Counted from the first letter of the stretch, positions 14,281 to 28,823 are shown. The stretch: 64,000 nt of DNA from Cladorhizidae sp. MBARI D1340-BT2 (GCA_028752905.1 JAQNBH010000002.1:37950975-38014974); one strand, 5' to 3'. Numbers and translations are program-made. Notes: generated from the letters alone by a model not told the origin.

Positions 14281-17200
14281 AATCATTTAATTATTAGTTG
14301 CACTCATTCATCTAACACTCATTGATTTAGTTATTAGTTGCACTCAATCATTTAATTTTTAGTTGCACTCATTCATCTAACACTCATTGATTTAATTATT
14401 AGTTGCACTCATTCATCTAACACTCATTGATTTAATTATTAGTTGCACTCATTCATCTAACACTCATTGATTTAATTATTAGTTGCACTCAATCATTTAA
14501 TTATTTGTTGCACTCATTCATCTAACACTCATTGATTTAATTATTAATTGCACTCAATCATTTAATTATTAGTTGCACTCATTCATCTAACACTCATTGA
14601 TTTAATTATTAGTTGCACTCATTCATCTAACACTCATTGATTTAATTATTAGTTGCACTCAATCATTTAATTATTAGTTGCACTCATTCATCTAACACTC
14701 ATTGATTTAATTATTAGTTTGCACTCAATCATTTAATTATTAGTTGCACTCATTCATCTAACACTCATTGATTTAATTATTAGTTGCACTCAATCATTTA
14801 ATTATTAGTTGCACTCATTCATCTAACACCCATTGATTTAATTATTAGTTACACTCATTCATTTAATTATTAGTTGCACTCATTCATCTAACACTCATTG
14901 ATTTAATTATTAGTTACACTCATTCATTTAATTATTAGTTGCACTCATTCATCTAACACTCATTGATTTAATTATTAGTTGCACTCATTCATCTAACACT
15001 CATTGATTTAATTATTAGTTGCACTCATTCATCTAACACTCATTGATTTAATTATTAGTTGCACTCATTCATCTAACACTCATTGATTTAATTATTAGTT
15101 GCACTCATTCATCTAACACTTATTGATTTAATTATTAGTTGCACTCATTCATCTAACACTCATTGATTTAATTATTAGTTGCATTCATTCATCTAACACT
15201 CATTGATTTAATTATTAGTTGCACTCATTCATCTAACACTCATTGATTTAATTATTAGTTGCACTCATTCATCTAACACTCATTGATTTAATTATTAGTT
15301 GCACTCATTCATCTAACACTCATTGATTTAATTATTAGTTGCACTCATTCATCTAACACTCATTGATTTAATTATTAGTTGCACTCATTCATCTAACACT
15401 CATTGATTTAATTATTAGTTGCACTCATTCATCTAACACTCATTGATTTAATATTAGTTGCACTCATTCATCTAACACTCATTGATTTAATTATTAGTTG
15501 CACTCATTCATCTAACACTCATTGATTTAATAATTAGTTGCACTCAATCATTTAATTATTAGTTGCACTCATTCATCTAACACTCATTGATTTAATTATT
15601 AGTTGCACTCAATCATTTAATTATTAGTTGCACTCATTCATCTAACACTCATTGATTTAATTATTAGTTGCACTCATTCATCTAACACTCATTGATTTAA
15701 TTATTAGTTGCACTCATTCATCTAACACTCATTGATTTAATTATTAGTTACACACATTCATTTAATTATTAGTTACACTCATTCATTTAATTATTAGTTA
15801 CACTCATTCATTTAATTATTAGTTGCACTCGTCCATTTAATTATTAATTACACTCATTCATTAAATTATTAGTTACACTTATTCATTTAACTATTTAGGT
15901 AACACACATTTATTTTATTATTGGTTACACTCATTCATTTAATTATTAGTTACACTAATTATTAGTTACACTTATTCATTTAATTATTAGTTGTACTCAT
16001 TCATCTAACACTCATTCATTTAATTATTAGTTACACTCAATCATTTAATTAATGGTTACACTCATTCATTTAATTATTAGTTACACTCATTCATTTAATT
16101 ATTGGTTACACTCATTCATTTAATTATTAGTTACACTCATTCATTTAATTATTAGTTACACTCATTCATTTAATTATTAGTTACACTCATTCATTTAATT
16201 ATTAGTTGCACTCGTCCATTTAATTATTAGTTACACTCATTCATTAAATTATTAGTTACACTTATTCATTTAACTATTTAGGTAACACACATTTATTTTA
16301 TTATTGGTTACACTCATTCATTTAATTATTAGTTACACTAATTATTAGTTACACTTATTCATTTAATTATTAGTTGTACTCATTCATCTAACACTCATTC
16401 ATTTAATTATTAGTTACACTCAATCATTTAATTAATGGTTACACTCATTCATTTAATTATTAGTTACACTAATTATTAGTTACACTTATTCATTTAATTA
16501 TTAGTTGTACTCATTCATCTAACACTCATTGATTTAGTTATTAGTTGCACTCAATCATTTAATTTTTAGTTGCACTCATTCATCTAACACTCATTGATTT
16601 AATTATTAGTTGCACTCATTCATCTAACACTCATTGATTTAATTATTAGTTGCACTCATTCATCTAACACTCATTGATTTAATTATTAGTTGCACTCAAT
16701 CATTTAATTATTTGTTGCACTCATTCATCTAACACTCATTGATTTATTTATTAATTGCACTCAATCATTTAATTATTAGTTGCACTCATTCATCTAACAC
16801 TCATTGATTTAATTATTAGTTGCACTCATTCATCTAACACTCATTGATTTAATTATTAGTTGCACTCAATCATTTAATTATTAGTTGCACTCATTCATCT
16901 AACACTCATTGATTTAATTATTAGTTTGCACTCAATCATTTAATGCACTCATTCATCTAACACTCATTGATTTAATTATTAGTTGCACTCAATCATTTAA
17001 TTATTAGTTGCACTCATTCATCTAACACCCATTGATTTAATTATTAGTTACACTCATTCATTTAATTATTAGTTGCACTCATTCATCTAACACTCATTGA
17101 TTTAATTATTATTTGCACTCATTCATCTAACACTCATTGATTTAATTATTAGTTGCACTCATTCATCTAACACTAATTGATTTAATTATTAGTTGCACTC

Positions 17201-17997
17201 ATTCATCTAACACTCATTGATTTAATTATTAGTTGCACTCATTCATCTAACACTCATTGATTTAATTATTAGTTGCACTCATTCATCTAACACTCATTCA
17301 TTTAATTATTAGTTACACTCAATCATTTAATTAATGGTTACACTCATTCATTTAATTATTAGTTACACTTATTCATTTAATTATTGGTTACACTCATTCA
17401 TTTAATTATTAGTTACTCTCATTCATTTAATTAATAGAGTTACACTAGTTCATTTAATTATTAGTTACACTCATTCATTTAATTATTTGTTACACTCATT
17501 CATTTAATTATTTAGGTTACACACATTTATTTTATTATTGGTTACACTTATTCATTTAATTATTGGTTACACTCATTCATTTAATTATTAGTTACACTAA
17601 TTCATTTAATTATTAGTTACACTCATTCATTTAATTATTAGTTACACTCATTCATTTAATTATTAGTTGCACTCATTCATTTAATTATTAGTTACACTCA
17701 TTCATTTAATTATTAGTTACACTTATTCATTTAACTATTTAGGTTACACACATTTATTTTATTATTGGTTACACTCATTCATTTAATTATTAGTTACACT
17801 AATTATTAGTTACACTTATTCATTTAATTATTAGTTGTACTCATTCATCTAACACTCATTCATTTAATTATTAGTTACACTAATTCATTTAATTATTAGT
17901 TGCACTCATTCCTTTAATTATTAGTTGCACTCATTCATTTAATTATTAGTTACACTCATTCATTTAATTATTACACGCATTTATTTAATTGTTAGAG
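14281..17997. repeat. Mixed 25/40-bp satellite with local higher-order duplications
   Basis: 40-bp and 25-bp units alternate, with variants such as ACTCAATCATTTAATT. A marker block with AACACACATTTATTTTATTA appears near 15901, 16273 and 17747. The stretch around 14324 (GATTTAGTTATTAGTTGC) recurs near 16530. No gene is visible. Confidence 0.93.
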
Positions 17998-19117
<1,120 letters not shown>

Positions 19118-20087
19118 CTCAAAATTAATATCTTTCGCGCATTGTTTGCGCGCGTAAAAATAGTGGGCCAGTTCAAAATTGTGCCTAGCACACAAGAGGA
19201 GGTGGGAAGCTCGCCAGCAATGCTGAAGCTACTCTTGTAGCTCTCTGTGCTTCTCTAAATAAGTCTACACTAATACACGCACAATACACATTGGTAATAA
19301 ATATATTTAAGTGGGTGTGGTAGCAATGAACTTATTTATTATTTGACCTCCTCCTTCGCACGTAAATTCTGAACGACCACGTCGTCACGTGGGGATCGCA
19401 GAACCAACGTTTACGACCGCTAGTTTTGACGCCCTTCAAAGTTGATGTGTATCTAACCAAGGAACGAAGGATTTCTCTAGCAACTAGCAGTATATTTGAC
19501 CTCTCTCAAGGTGCTGTACCTATGTATATCGCCGAGATCTGGAGCCGTGGAATCTTAAATTCTTAGCGTCGTTACTTTCATTGTGATTGTCATTTGTCAC
19601 TGACAGTTGGACGGGCCACAAGCTGAAACTTAACGCTACTTGGGTTAGTGATGGCCTACTCTCCTACAATGCTGGTGAAGAAGCAGGTCTGTGAAGGAGT
19701 TCATCTAATACTGGTAAAGGATGGCTAATGTAGTGGCTTGTTGGTGGGCCTCCTCTAGGACCTCCTACTCCCTAGCCTGCCTCTCATATGCACACATGGA
19801 GAGAGTCTGGGCAAACTGGCAGCATGACTTTGTGCTGAGAATTCATGATGTTGGACTACCCTTGCTGCCAGGGGCACATTCTTTATGACTTTATTTAATA
19901 ATACTAGGGATCAAGCATACAAATAGGGGTGTGGTCCTTCTTGACCTTTGACCCTGCACCTTGACCCTTGCTACTGGTAAACTTGGGAAATGTTTCCGTC
20001 AAGTTACACCTAATTGGGACCTTGACCTTTAACATTATTACGAGTTGGAGTTATTTTGTTCACACACACTCTCTCTCTCACATACAC
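19118..20087. other. Non-repetitive DNA, no gene recognised
   Basis: Mixed-composition sequence whose frames are short and match nothing I recognise. It begins with an alternating purine-pyrimidine stretch rich in GCGC (19135-19156). This is the largest segment of apparently single-copy DNA in the window. Confidence 0.5.
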
Positions 20088-20325
20088 ACACCTGACAGAG
20101 GCATTGAGAAGATTATATACAACTTAGTTGGTGTGACTCACACATACACACACCTGACAGAGGCATTGAGAAGATTATATACAACTTAGTTGGTGTGACT
20201 CACACATACACACACCTGACAGAGGCATTGAGAAGATTATATACAACTTAGTTGGTGTGACTCACACATACACACACCTGACAGAGGCATTGAGAAGATT
20301 ATATACAACTTAGTTGGTGTGTCTA
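20088..20325. repeat. 62-bp tandem repeat, about 4 copies
   Basis: Units contain ACCTGACAGAGGCATTGAGA and TTGGTGTGACTCACACATAC. CCTGACAG recurs near 20091, 20153, 20215 and 20277, giving a 62-bp period with almost no divergence. Confidence 0.92.
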
Positions 20326-20561
20326 GACTGCTGAGGTATTTCTTGAAGACGTCCATATAAGACAGGTAAGTACACGCCAGAAATACTTTACACACATCCT
20401 CCTGGCCCACTTTGCTTGAGGTGGAGGTCCGTATGGGAGGGAGGGGCACATTGTTATAATATGTGTGTTATTATAATATGTCAAAATATCAGACTTGGTA
20501 GAAGGGGTGTGGTCAGTCAATGTGTTACTAATGTCGGGATGCAATGACTAGAGTTACGGAC

Positions 20562-20594
<33 letters not shown>

Positions 20595-20750
20595 GACATG
20601 AACCAATGGCTGCATACTCAATCATGAGCTTCTTGTCTGTGTGTGTGTGTTCTCTCTGTGTGTGTATGTTGGTGTGTGTGTGTGTGTTGTGTGTGTGTGT
20701 GTGTGTTGTGTGTGTGTGTGTGTGTTGGTGGGTGTTGGAGAATATCATAT
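20326..20750. repeat. Unique stretch with (TG)n microsatellites
   Basis: (TG)n runs lie at about 20562-20590 and 20636-20738, the latter broken by TTG and GGTG. Between them CATGAACCAATGGCTGCATA resembles part of spacer B (CATGAATCAATGGCTGCA near 51347). No gene is visible. Confidence 0.8.
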
Positions 20751-22190
20751 CAATTGCACTCTGAGGAATCTAATAGAATAATGATGTAATCACATGATGA
20801 TGGATAAAAAATTTAATCCAAGTGAATGTCTAATGTAACTCCTAATTTGGAAGTGCTTGATAATTGAAATACATGTATCCATTACTAGAGGAAGCTACTC
20901 TACTATGTGAGTGTTTTAATTAGGCCAAGCTCCAGGTGGTGTGTGTGTGTGTGCACGTGGTAGAAATATGTAGAGGGTGTTTGGGCTCCACTGGTGTCCC
21001 AACACAACTATGCATATTGTTACATATCGCATTCCAGGGTAACCCTGTGTGCTTGAGGGGACATCCACACCAGCTCCCTGTGGCCCCATAAATCATGATG
21101 ACCTCATCTGTACACTAGCAATTACTTATGCAACATTGAGCAGTGGATCAGGAGACATGAATCAATGGATGCATACTCCATCATGAGCTTCTTGTGTGAG
21201 TGTGTGTGTGTGTGTGTGTCCACTGGTTGTAAGGGGCAGTAGCTATTGGTGAACTCACCCTGAAAACCGTGGGCGACCATGAAAGTGCATATCTGTGCAC
21301 ACATTCATGCTGTGCTAGTGATTGATGTGCCACCTGCAGCCTGTAGAGTGCTTGCTGAGGCCAGTTTAGTTTGGCCCTACATGGTCATGTATTGGAGCTG
21401 CAGGTTGCCATGTGAAGTGGAGTCAGCCCTCACCTCTTGCTAGTAGCTACTTGCCAGCATCAAGTCTTGAGTGCCTATAAGCACTGGGACTGGTAGGGCT
21501 GCTCAAACACTACAGATGGGGCCAGTGCTTATGTTCCTGTGGGAAGAGGGAGGGGTCTACTGACAAACATGACCATGTGGTTATGATTTGCCAGCTCCTA
21601 GATTGCACACACTTCACTGTAGATATGCAGTATATTGTAGAGTGGCTGGAACATTGTTGATGTTCCAGCCACCCACACTTGCCCAAGTGCTTGACCACCT
21701 ACTTATGTTTGAGCTAATAATGACAGCACTTATTGTATGGGAGAGCTCCTCTAGCCTCAGGTGCTAATTTCAATGCCTTGCACTCAACAATTAGCAGCTA
21801 GAAAAACTTGGGCAAGTGGTTTGGAGTCCCCCCAACTGTGGATGCTTGTACCTACATGTATGCAACAATTTTTAGAGTATCAAGAGAGAACACACAGAGA
21901 GACCTATATTTTCATTTCTGGATCAAGTCCATACAGTGAAGTGTGCAGAATCTATGGAGGTTCAAAGTGGTAACCACAGTTGTTTTAACACTTTGGTACT
22001 ATCCCACTTATTCATGTCTGGAGAGGTATGCAATGAAGTGGGCGGCTAAAAGTATCGTAACTCAAGAATGGTTGACAATAATGAGCTGTAGCTTGAAATG
22101 TAGTTAGTATAATAGTGAAGCTAGTGAATGGTGAAGGACAAATATTAGAATATATTTTTAGGGATTAAAAAAAGAATTGTCTACTCCACC
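20751..22190 (+). repeat. Spacer B, copy 1 (long dispersed module)
   Basis: The module contains TTGGAAGTGCTTGATAATTG, a TG-rich tract, CACCTGCAGCC, and a final part with GAAGTGGGCGGCTAAAAGTA just before the TTAGGG-like array. Closely matching segments occur at 50811-52250 and 58500-61360. Positions 21880-22012 match the inverted arm seen at 51935-52079. No open frame is conserved between the copies, so I regard it as non-coding repeat DNA. Confidence 0.8.
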
Positions 22191-24345
22191 TCGTGACTAG
22201 GGTTAGGGCTTGGACCATGACTAGGGTTAGGGTTAGGGCCTGGACAATGACTAGGGTTAGGGTTAGGGCTTGGACCATGACTAGGGTTAGGGTTAGGGCC
22301 TGGACAATGACTAGGGTTAGGGTTAGGGCCTGGACAATGACTAGGGTTAGGGTTAGGGCCTGGACAATGACTAGGGTTAGGGTTAGGGCCTGGACAATGA
22401 CTAGGGTTAGGGTTAGGGCCTGGACAATGACTAGGGTTAGGGTTAGGGCCTGGACAATGACTAGGGTTAGGGCCTGGACAATGACTAGGGTTAGGGCCTG
22501 GACAATGACTAGGGTTAGGGTTAGGGCCTGGACAATGACTAGGGTTAGGGTTAGGGCCTGGACAATGACTAGGGTTAGGGTTAGGGCCTGGACAATGACT
22601 AGGGTTAGGGTTAGGGCCTGGACAATGACTAGGGTTAGGGTTAGGGCCTGGACAATGACTAGGGTTAGGGTTAGGGCCTGGACAATGACTAGGGTTAGGG
22701 CCTGGACAATGACTAGGGTTAGGGCCTGGACAATGACTAGGGTTAGGGCTTGGACAATGACTAGGGTTAGGGCTTGGACAATGACTAGGGTTAGGGCCTG
22801 GACAATGACTAGGGTTAGGGCTTGGACAATGACTAGGGTTAGGGCCTGGACAATGACTAGGGTTAGTGCTTGGACCATGACTAGGGTTAGGGCCTGGACA
22901 ATGACTAGGGTTAGGGTTAGGGCCTGGACAATGACTAGGGTTAGGGTTAGGGCCTGGACAATGACTAGGGTTAGGGCCTGGACAATGACTAGGGTTAGGG
23001 CCTGGACAATGACTAGGGTTAGGGCTTGGACAATGACTAGGGTTAGGGCTTGGACAATGACTAGAGTTAGGGCCTGGACAATGACTTGGGTTAGGGCTTG
23101 GACAATGACTAGGGTTAGGGCCTGTACAATGACTAGGGTTAGGGCTTGGACAATGACTAGGGTTAGGGCTTGGACAATGACTAGGGTTAGGGCTTGGACA
23201 ATGACTAGGGTTAGGGCCTGGACAATGACTTGGGTTAGGGCTTGGACAATGACTAGGGTTAGGGCCTGGACAATGACTAGGGTTAGGGCTTGGACAATGA
23301 CTAGGGTTAGGGCCTGGACAATGACTAGGGTTAGGGCTTGGACAATGACTAGGGTTAGGGCCTGGACAATGACTTGGGTTAGGGCTTGGACAATGACTAG
23401 GGTTAGGGCCTGGACAATGACTAGGGTTAGGGCTAGTGCTTGGACAATGACTAGGGTTAGGGCCTGGACAATGACTAGGGTAAGGGCTTGGACAATGACT
23501 AGGGTTAGGGCTTGGACAATGACTAGGGTTAGGGCTTGGACAATGACTAGGGTTAGGGCCTGGACAATGACTAGGGTTAGGGCTTGGACAATGACTAGGG
23601 TTAGGGCTTGGACAATGACTAGGGTTAGGGCCTGGACAATGACTAGGGTTAGGGCTTGGACCATGACTAGGGTTAGGGTTAGTGCTTGGACAATGACTAG
23701 GGTTAGGGCTTGGACAATGACTAGGGTTAGGGCTTGGACAATGACTAGGGTTAGGGCCTGGACAATGACTTGGGTTAGGGCTTGGAGAATGACTAGGGTT
23801 AGGGCCTGGACAATGACTAGGGTTAGGGCTTGGACAATGACTAGGGTTAGGGCCTGGACAATGACTTGGGTTAGGGCTTGGACAATGACTAGGGTTAGGG
23901 CCTGGACAATGACTAGGGTTAGGGCTTGGACAATGACTAGGGTTAGGGCCTGGACAATGACTAGGGTTAGGGCTTGGACAATGACTAGGGTTAGGGCTTG
24001 GACAATGACTAGGGTTAGAGCCTGGACAATGACTAGGGTTACGGCTTGGACCATGACTAGGGTTAGGGTTAGTGCTTGGACAATGACTAGGGTTAGGGCT
24101 TGGACAATGACTAGGGTTAGGGCTTGGACAATGACTAGGGTTAGGGCCTGGACAATGACTAGGGTTAGGGCTAGTGCTTGGACAATGACTAGGGTTAGGG
24201 CTTGGACAATGACTAGGGTTAGGGCTTGGACAATGACTAGGGTTAGGGCCTGGACAATGACTAGGGTTAGGGCTTGGACAATGACTAGGGTTAGGGCTTG
24301 GACAATGACTAGGGTTAGGGCCTGGACAATGACTACGGTTAGGGT
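22191..24345 (+). repeat. Telomere-like satellite array, 24- and 30-bp units
   Basis: About 85 units. The 24-bp unit is ACTAGGGTTAGGGCTTGGAC plus AATG; the 30-bp form has one extra GTTAGG hexamer. GGGTTAGGGTTAGGG is common in the first 500 bp. Both periods are multiples of six and read in a TTAGGG-like register. The G-rich strand is the plus strand. Frames of 730-750 codons exist on both strands only because the period is divisible by three and no stop occurs; all are simple 8- or 10-residue repeats and I do not call genes. Confidence 0.95.
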
Positions 24346-25928
24346 TTGGAAGGTCAGGGCCAAGGGATTGGCTAGGGATAGGGCAATGGCTAGATTTACA
24401 AGTGAATGGGATTAAGGCAACTATGTCCTCCATTCTTGATTATTAAAATCTTATGGTATAGTCAATTGGGTTAAAAAAAACACGTTTCCCTTAACTTTAC
24501 CTTTTAAGAGCCAGAGTAAAGGATTTACTGAAAACACATGTGCCCTCCTCTAGTACTTTACTATCAAATGATGACTAGCATAAATAAAATAAAATATCCT
24601 ATGTCCTATAATGAAATATTAATAAAAATATTTATTAATATGGTGGCTTTTTTTAGGGGTAAAAAAAAAATCCGGTTCGGGTAAATAAACCCACTCCTTT
24701 AAAAATATCCTAAAAGATAAAATCAAATTTAATTACTTCAAAAAAATTTCAATTGAATCTTTTTGCATTAAAATTTGTTCAAATAGTACAGTAATGGTTT
24801 ACAGTGGGTTTTATTGCATTTTCTTAATTGAAAATGTTTATCACTTTTGCTTCACACTCAAACTTCAGCGGTGTCTTCCCTCGACTAACTGTTTCCACTA
24901 CTGGCTGAACAGGGCCATACATGCAACCATCCACTGCTACTATCTCCACATTTGGCCAATCATAGAAAATGTGTGTTGAGTCTGTGCTTCACTCTCTTTT
25001 TTTGAAGGAAGGTAAATTCAGCTGAAGTGGGATCAGCATCTTCGTCATCACTGAAAACTTTTGATAGTCCATGTACCATTGATAATCAAATACTAAAGTT
25101 GGTTCATTCATATTCAGTTACTCACATTATATATATATATACTATTGTATCATTCTGTCCATCAGAATGATATAGTCCATGTACCATTCACTAGGTGGTT
25201 TATTCAGTACTTGGGGGGGAAAATAGAAAAAAATTGCAAAAAAAACAGCTGGCTTTTTTTAACCCAAAAATATCTGGGGTAAAAAAAAGCCAGTCCAAAA
25301 AACCCTAAAATATCAGATTTTTTGTTTTTTATAAACCATTTAGTAACTATTTTCTTTTGGCTAGCGTTCATAATTTACTATTAATCTACCCAAAAGTTCA
25401 GGTGAGTCAGAAAAAAGTTAATTTCGGGTATTTTCTACATGTTTAGGTTCTTTATTTTGTCATATCCTCCATGTTAATATTTTTATACAAAAACACACAT
25501 TAATGAAAAGTCCATTAAAAGTACTAGACAGATCAAGGATTGCTTAAATTCTTAAAGCAGTTGTGTCTTCCCAGACCCCCTTTTTTTTTACCCCAACTTC
25601 CCCCCCCCCGGCTACTCCAATTGACTATAACTTGAGAATCCCCTTCTTCAAAGAGAGGAGGGATGGCTGCCTGCTTCCACCATTCTGTCACTCCACAGAG
25701 ACATGTGCTGGCCCCCACAAACATACTCCTACATGTATATATTGTATATACAGAATCAGTGGGTGTGCAATATTTAGGGAATAGGAAATCCCATTAGCTT
25801 CTGCACTTTGATGATAGCAGTGGGTTGCTTAGCAACTAGATAATGCACCCTGCCCTTTGAAATGTGTGGTCAAGTGTGAAGAGTATTATATACTGCATTT
25901 AATGTTTTTTAGATTTTTAATCCAGTGG
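24346..25928. repeat. Spacer C, copy 1
   Basis: AT-rich module beginning TTTGGAAGGTCAGGGCCAAG and running to the next 67-bp array. Collinear copies lie at 46400-48905 (interrupted by a MITE) and 61585-63290. It includes CCTTTTAAGAGCC near 24501, the intact equivalent of the site where copy 2 carries an insertion. One coding-like fragment lies inside. Confidence 0.88.
24824..25079 (-). pseudogene. Coding-like fragment of unknown family, copy 1
   Basis: On the minus strand a frame starting at 25079 reads MVHGLSKVFSDDEDADPTSA and ends at 24960. A second frame (24982-24824) reads WPNVEIVAVDGCMYGPVQPV, then KFECEAKV and a stop. The two frames overlap and look like one protein broken by a frameshift or a small intron. 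The same pair occurs in the other spacer C copies, mostly with codon-preserving differences. I do not recognise the family. Copy 1 lacks 9 bases (three residues) present in the other two. Confidence 0.45.
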
Positions 25929-27047
25929 TGTTGGTCCAGTGTGTGTCCCCATAGAGCTATGGCCACCTACTTCAACCTGCCTCCACCCAGTGTGGTGTTG
26001 GTCCAGTGTGTGCCCCCTTAGAGCTATGGCCACCTACTTCAACCTGCCTCCACCCAGTGTAGTGTTGGTCCAGGGTGTGTCCCCATGTAGAGCTATGGCC
26101 ACCTACTTCAACCTGCCTCCACCCAGTGTGGTGTTGGTCCAGGGTGTGTCCCCATAGAGCTATGGTCACCTGCTTCAACCTGCCTCCACCCAGTGTAGTG
26201 TTGGTCCAGTGTGTGTCCCCATAGAGCTATCGCCATCTGCTTCAACCTGCCTCCACCCAGTGTGGTGTTGGTCCAGTGTGTGTCCCCATAGAGCTATGGC
26301 CACCTACTTCAACCTGCCTCCACCCAGTGTGGTGTTGGTCCAGTGTGTGTCCCCATAGAGCTATGGCCACCTACTTCAACCTGCCTCCACCCAGTGTGGT
26401 GTTGGTCCAGTGTGTTTCCCCATAGAGCTATGGCCACCTACTTCAACCTGCCTCCACCCAGTGTGGTGTTGGTCCAGTGTGTGTCCCCATAGAGCTATGG
26501 CCACCTACTTCAACCTGCCTCCACCCAGTGTGGTGTTGGTCCAGTGTGTGTCCCCATAGAGCTATGGTCACCTACTTCATCAACCTGCCTCTTCCCAGTG
26601 TGGTGTTGGTCCAGTGTGTGTCCCCATAGAGCTATGGCCACCTACTTCAACCTGCCTCCACCCAGTGTGGTGTTGGTCCAGTGTGTGTCCCCATAGAGCT
26701 ATGGCCACCTACTTCAACCTGCCTCCACCCAGTGTGGTGTTGGTCCAGTGTGTTTCCCCATAGAGCTATGGCCACCTACTTCAACCTGCCTCCACCCAGT
26801 GTGGTGTTGGTCCAGTGTGTGTCCCCATAGAGCTATGGCCACCTACTTCAACCTGCCTCCACCCAGTGTGGTGTTGGTCCAGTGTGTGTCCCCATAGAGC
26901 TATGGTCACCTACTTCATCAACCTGCCTCTTCCCAGTGTGGTGTTGGTCCAGTGTGTGTCCCCATAGAGCTATGGCCACTTACTTCAACCTGCCTCCACC
27001 CAGTGTGGTGTTGGTCCAGTGTGTGTCCCCATAGAGCTATGGCCACC
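25929..27047. repeat. 67-bp satellite array, about 17 copies
   Basis: The unit contains GAGCTATGGCCACCTACTTC and GTTGGTCCAGTGTGTGTCCC. A variant unit with CTTCATCAACCTGCCTCTTC recurs 338 bp apart (26575 and 26913), so five units form a local higher-order repeat. 67 is not a multiple of three, and the frames that result are artefacts. Confidence 0.95.
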
Positions 27048-27346
27048 TCCTAGTTAGTGCCGGGCAGTGCCTAGGGCTGTAGGAACTGCTGCTGGAGTGT
27101 TGTGTGGGAGGCCACACTAGGCCAGCCTCATAGAACATGTGGTTTACTCGAGAAGTTAGCATCCTTTGTGGTGGGTTTACACTACTATTACCTAATTAGC
27201 ACATCCTTTATGCTGAGTTCAGGTATGCTAGTACTCCACACACTTGTAAGATGTCCACCTCACCTGACTCAGCTTCAGCATGGATCATTGAGCATGGTGT
27301 GCTCCATGTGGGATAGCTCTGGTGCTGGTTGATGTGCGGAGGTGTG
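27048..27346. repeat. Spacer A, copy 1
   Basis: Module containing GGAACTGCTGCTGGAGTGTT, AGAACATGTGGTTTACT and GGTATGCTAGTACTCCACAC. Copies lie at 49557-49875, 53671-53850 and 54385-54559 plus 57833-57978. Here it ends at an inserted transposable element. Confidence 0.85.
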
Positions 27347-27477
27347 CAGACGTTCCAACCCCCAGAGATGAAAATTAGGGAACCTTCGCCTAAATTAGAT
27401 TTTGCTTAAATTAGGTAGATTTCTCCCAATTCTTGTGTATAGCTATATAGTTATAGTTATAGGAAAAAATGTAAATA

Positions 27478-28049
27478 CCTTATTCACTTGAATAGAAGTC
27501 GCTCTGAAAGCTGCATTCACACCTAGTTAATTACACCACCGCTCTTGCACACGTGCAGTTGTTTATCATTAGCTAAGATAGCTTGTCTGCCGAGTTGATC
27601 AAGAAATCATTCCGTGCTTGTGGCATCACTGTGAAGGTGGACGGTTCTGAAGATGGAGAAATTTAATGCCTCAAAAGTCGATAAAGTAGCAGCTTTAGCT
27701 ATCCCAGCCATTACACAAGCTACTCACCAGCTGTTGGAAGGAAGTGGCAGCGGTGGAGAAGATCCATTTGCTTCCCTGGACGAAAAGGATGAAGAACAGA
27801 TCGAACATAACGAACTCATTGTAGATAACATTATAGATAACGATAGCAATTCTCTAGCCAGCTAACTACTACCTACTACCTGCTCAATGTTTGAAATGAA
27901 ACAATCACAACCACAATGACGCACACAAAAATTGCGTCAGCACAATAGCACAAGACTGGCTTGGCACTGCGCAAGCGCATTGCTTGAAGATAGCAACTTG
28001 ATTTGGCTGAAATAAATACAAGTCGCGACTTCTATTCGAGTGAATACGG
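27478..28049 (+). mobile_element. Pogo/Tigger-like non-autonomous element with 25-bp inverted ends and TA flanks
   Basis: The left end reads CCTTATTCACTTGAATAGAA and continues GTCGC. The right end, complemented, is identical over 25 bp except for two bases (CCGTATTCACTCGAATAGAA). TA lies directly outside both ends (27476-27477 and 28050-28051), the Tc1/mariner/pogo target duplication. The 572-bp interior keeps a transposase tail. It is nested in the larger 27347-30009 element. Confidence 0.7.
27589..27865 (+). pseudogene. C-terminal remnant of a pogo/Tigger/Jerky-like DDE transposase
   Basis: Positions 27589-27663 read AELIKKSFRACGITVKVDGS then EDGEI and a stop. The +1 frame from 27653 continues with FNASKVDKVAALAIPAITQA and an acidic end containing GEDPFASLDEKDEEQIEHNE, stopping at 27865. 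The KSFxxCGIT...DGSED motif followed by an acidic DPF tail is what I know from C-termini of pogo-type DDE transposases. The catalytic domain is missing and a frameshift separates the two parts. The 70-codon frame alone could be mistaken for a small gene. Confidence 0.55.
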
Positions 28050-28129
28050 TATTCATAAAAAGTGAATTATAATGATAAAATTCACTTCATCCAACTAGAA
28101 TAAAATCAATGAAATATAACAGCAACAGC

Positions 28130-28130
28130 A

Positions 28131-28165
<35 letters not shown>

Positions 28166-28235
28166 TAGCAAAATCAATAGGAATAGTATATATATATATA
28201 TATATATATAGGTAGCAAAATCAATAGGAATAGTA
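28130..28235. repeat. (AT)n tract with 30-bp core, short array
   Basis: Two (AT)n runs separated by a core containing GGTAGCAAAATCAATAGGAA. It is the same core as in the longer array at 28500-29565. Confidence 0.9.
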
Positions 28236-28497
28236 TATCATCTACTCCGACAGCCAATCATCATTGAACAAGCGATCGGAATTCCTCTCAAAGTGTAGGC
28301 ACAAGAACAAGTTTCTCCTCAAAAGCATTTGAATTACCACACTCATCAACACCCATTCATTAACGCCCATCCATAGACTTGCATCACCCCACTTGCCTGC
28401 CCCACCTCATATATGCCCACATGCCACCTCAGTTGCTCATTGTCCCTGATGATTGCATTAGCATGAAACTGCAGTAGGACTAGCCATCCCAGTACTT

Positions 28498-28499
<2 letters not shown>
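28236..28499. other. Unique island between AT arrays
   Basis: Mixed-composition sequence from ATCATCTACTCCGACAGCC to CCATCCCAGTACTTTTC. Frames are short and none is recognised. It splits the AT-core array in two. Confidence 0.5.
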
Positions 28500-28540
<41 letters not shown>

Positions 28541-28687
28541 TAGCAAAATCAATAGGAATAGTATATATATATATATATATATATAGGTAGCAAAATCAAT
28601 AGGAATAGTATATATATATATATATAGGTAGCAAAATCAATAGGAATAGTATATATATATATATAGGTAGCAAAATCAATAGGAATA

Positions 28688-28720
<33 letters not shown>

Positions 28721-28791
28721 TAGCAAAATCAATAGGAATAGTATATATATATATATATATATATATATAGGTAGCAAAATCAATAGGAATA

Positions 28792-28823
<32 letters not shown>

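Noticed and set aside
22191..24345. True telomere
   Set aside because: TTAGGG runs never exceed a few perfect hexamers and are interrupted every unit; non-telomeric modules follow on both sides.
22165..24433. Frames of 730-750 codons on both strands (repeats such as VIVQALTL and PSHCPSPN)
   Set aside because: All arise from 24/30-bp units with no stops; three overlapping frames on both strands are open at once and there is no non-repetitive domain.
25939..26178. Short frames such as MCVPIELWPPTSTCLHPVW
   Set aside because: They fall in the 67-bp satellite, whose period is not divisible by three, and recur wherever the satellite occurs.
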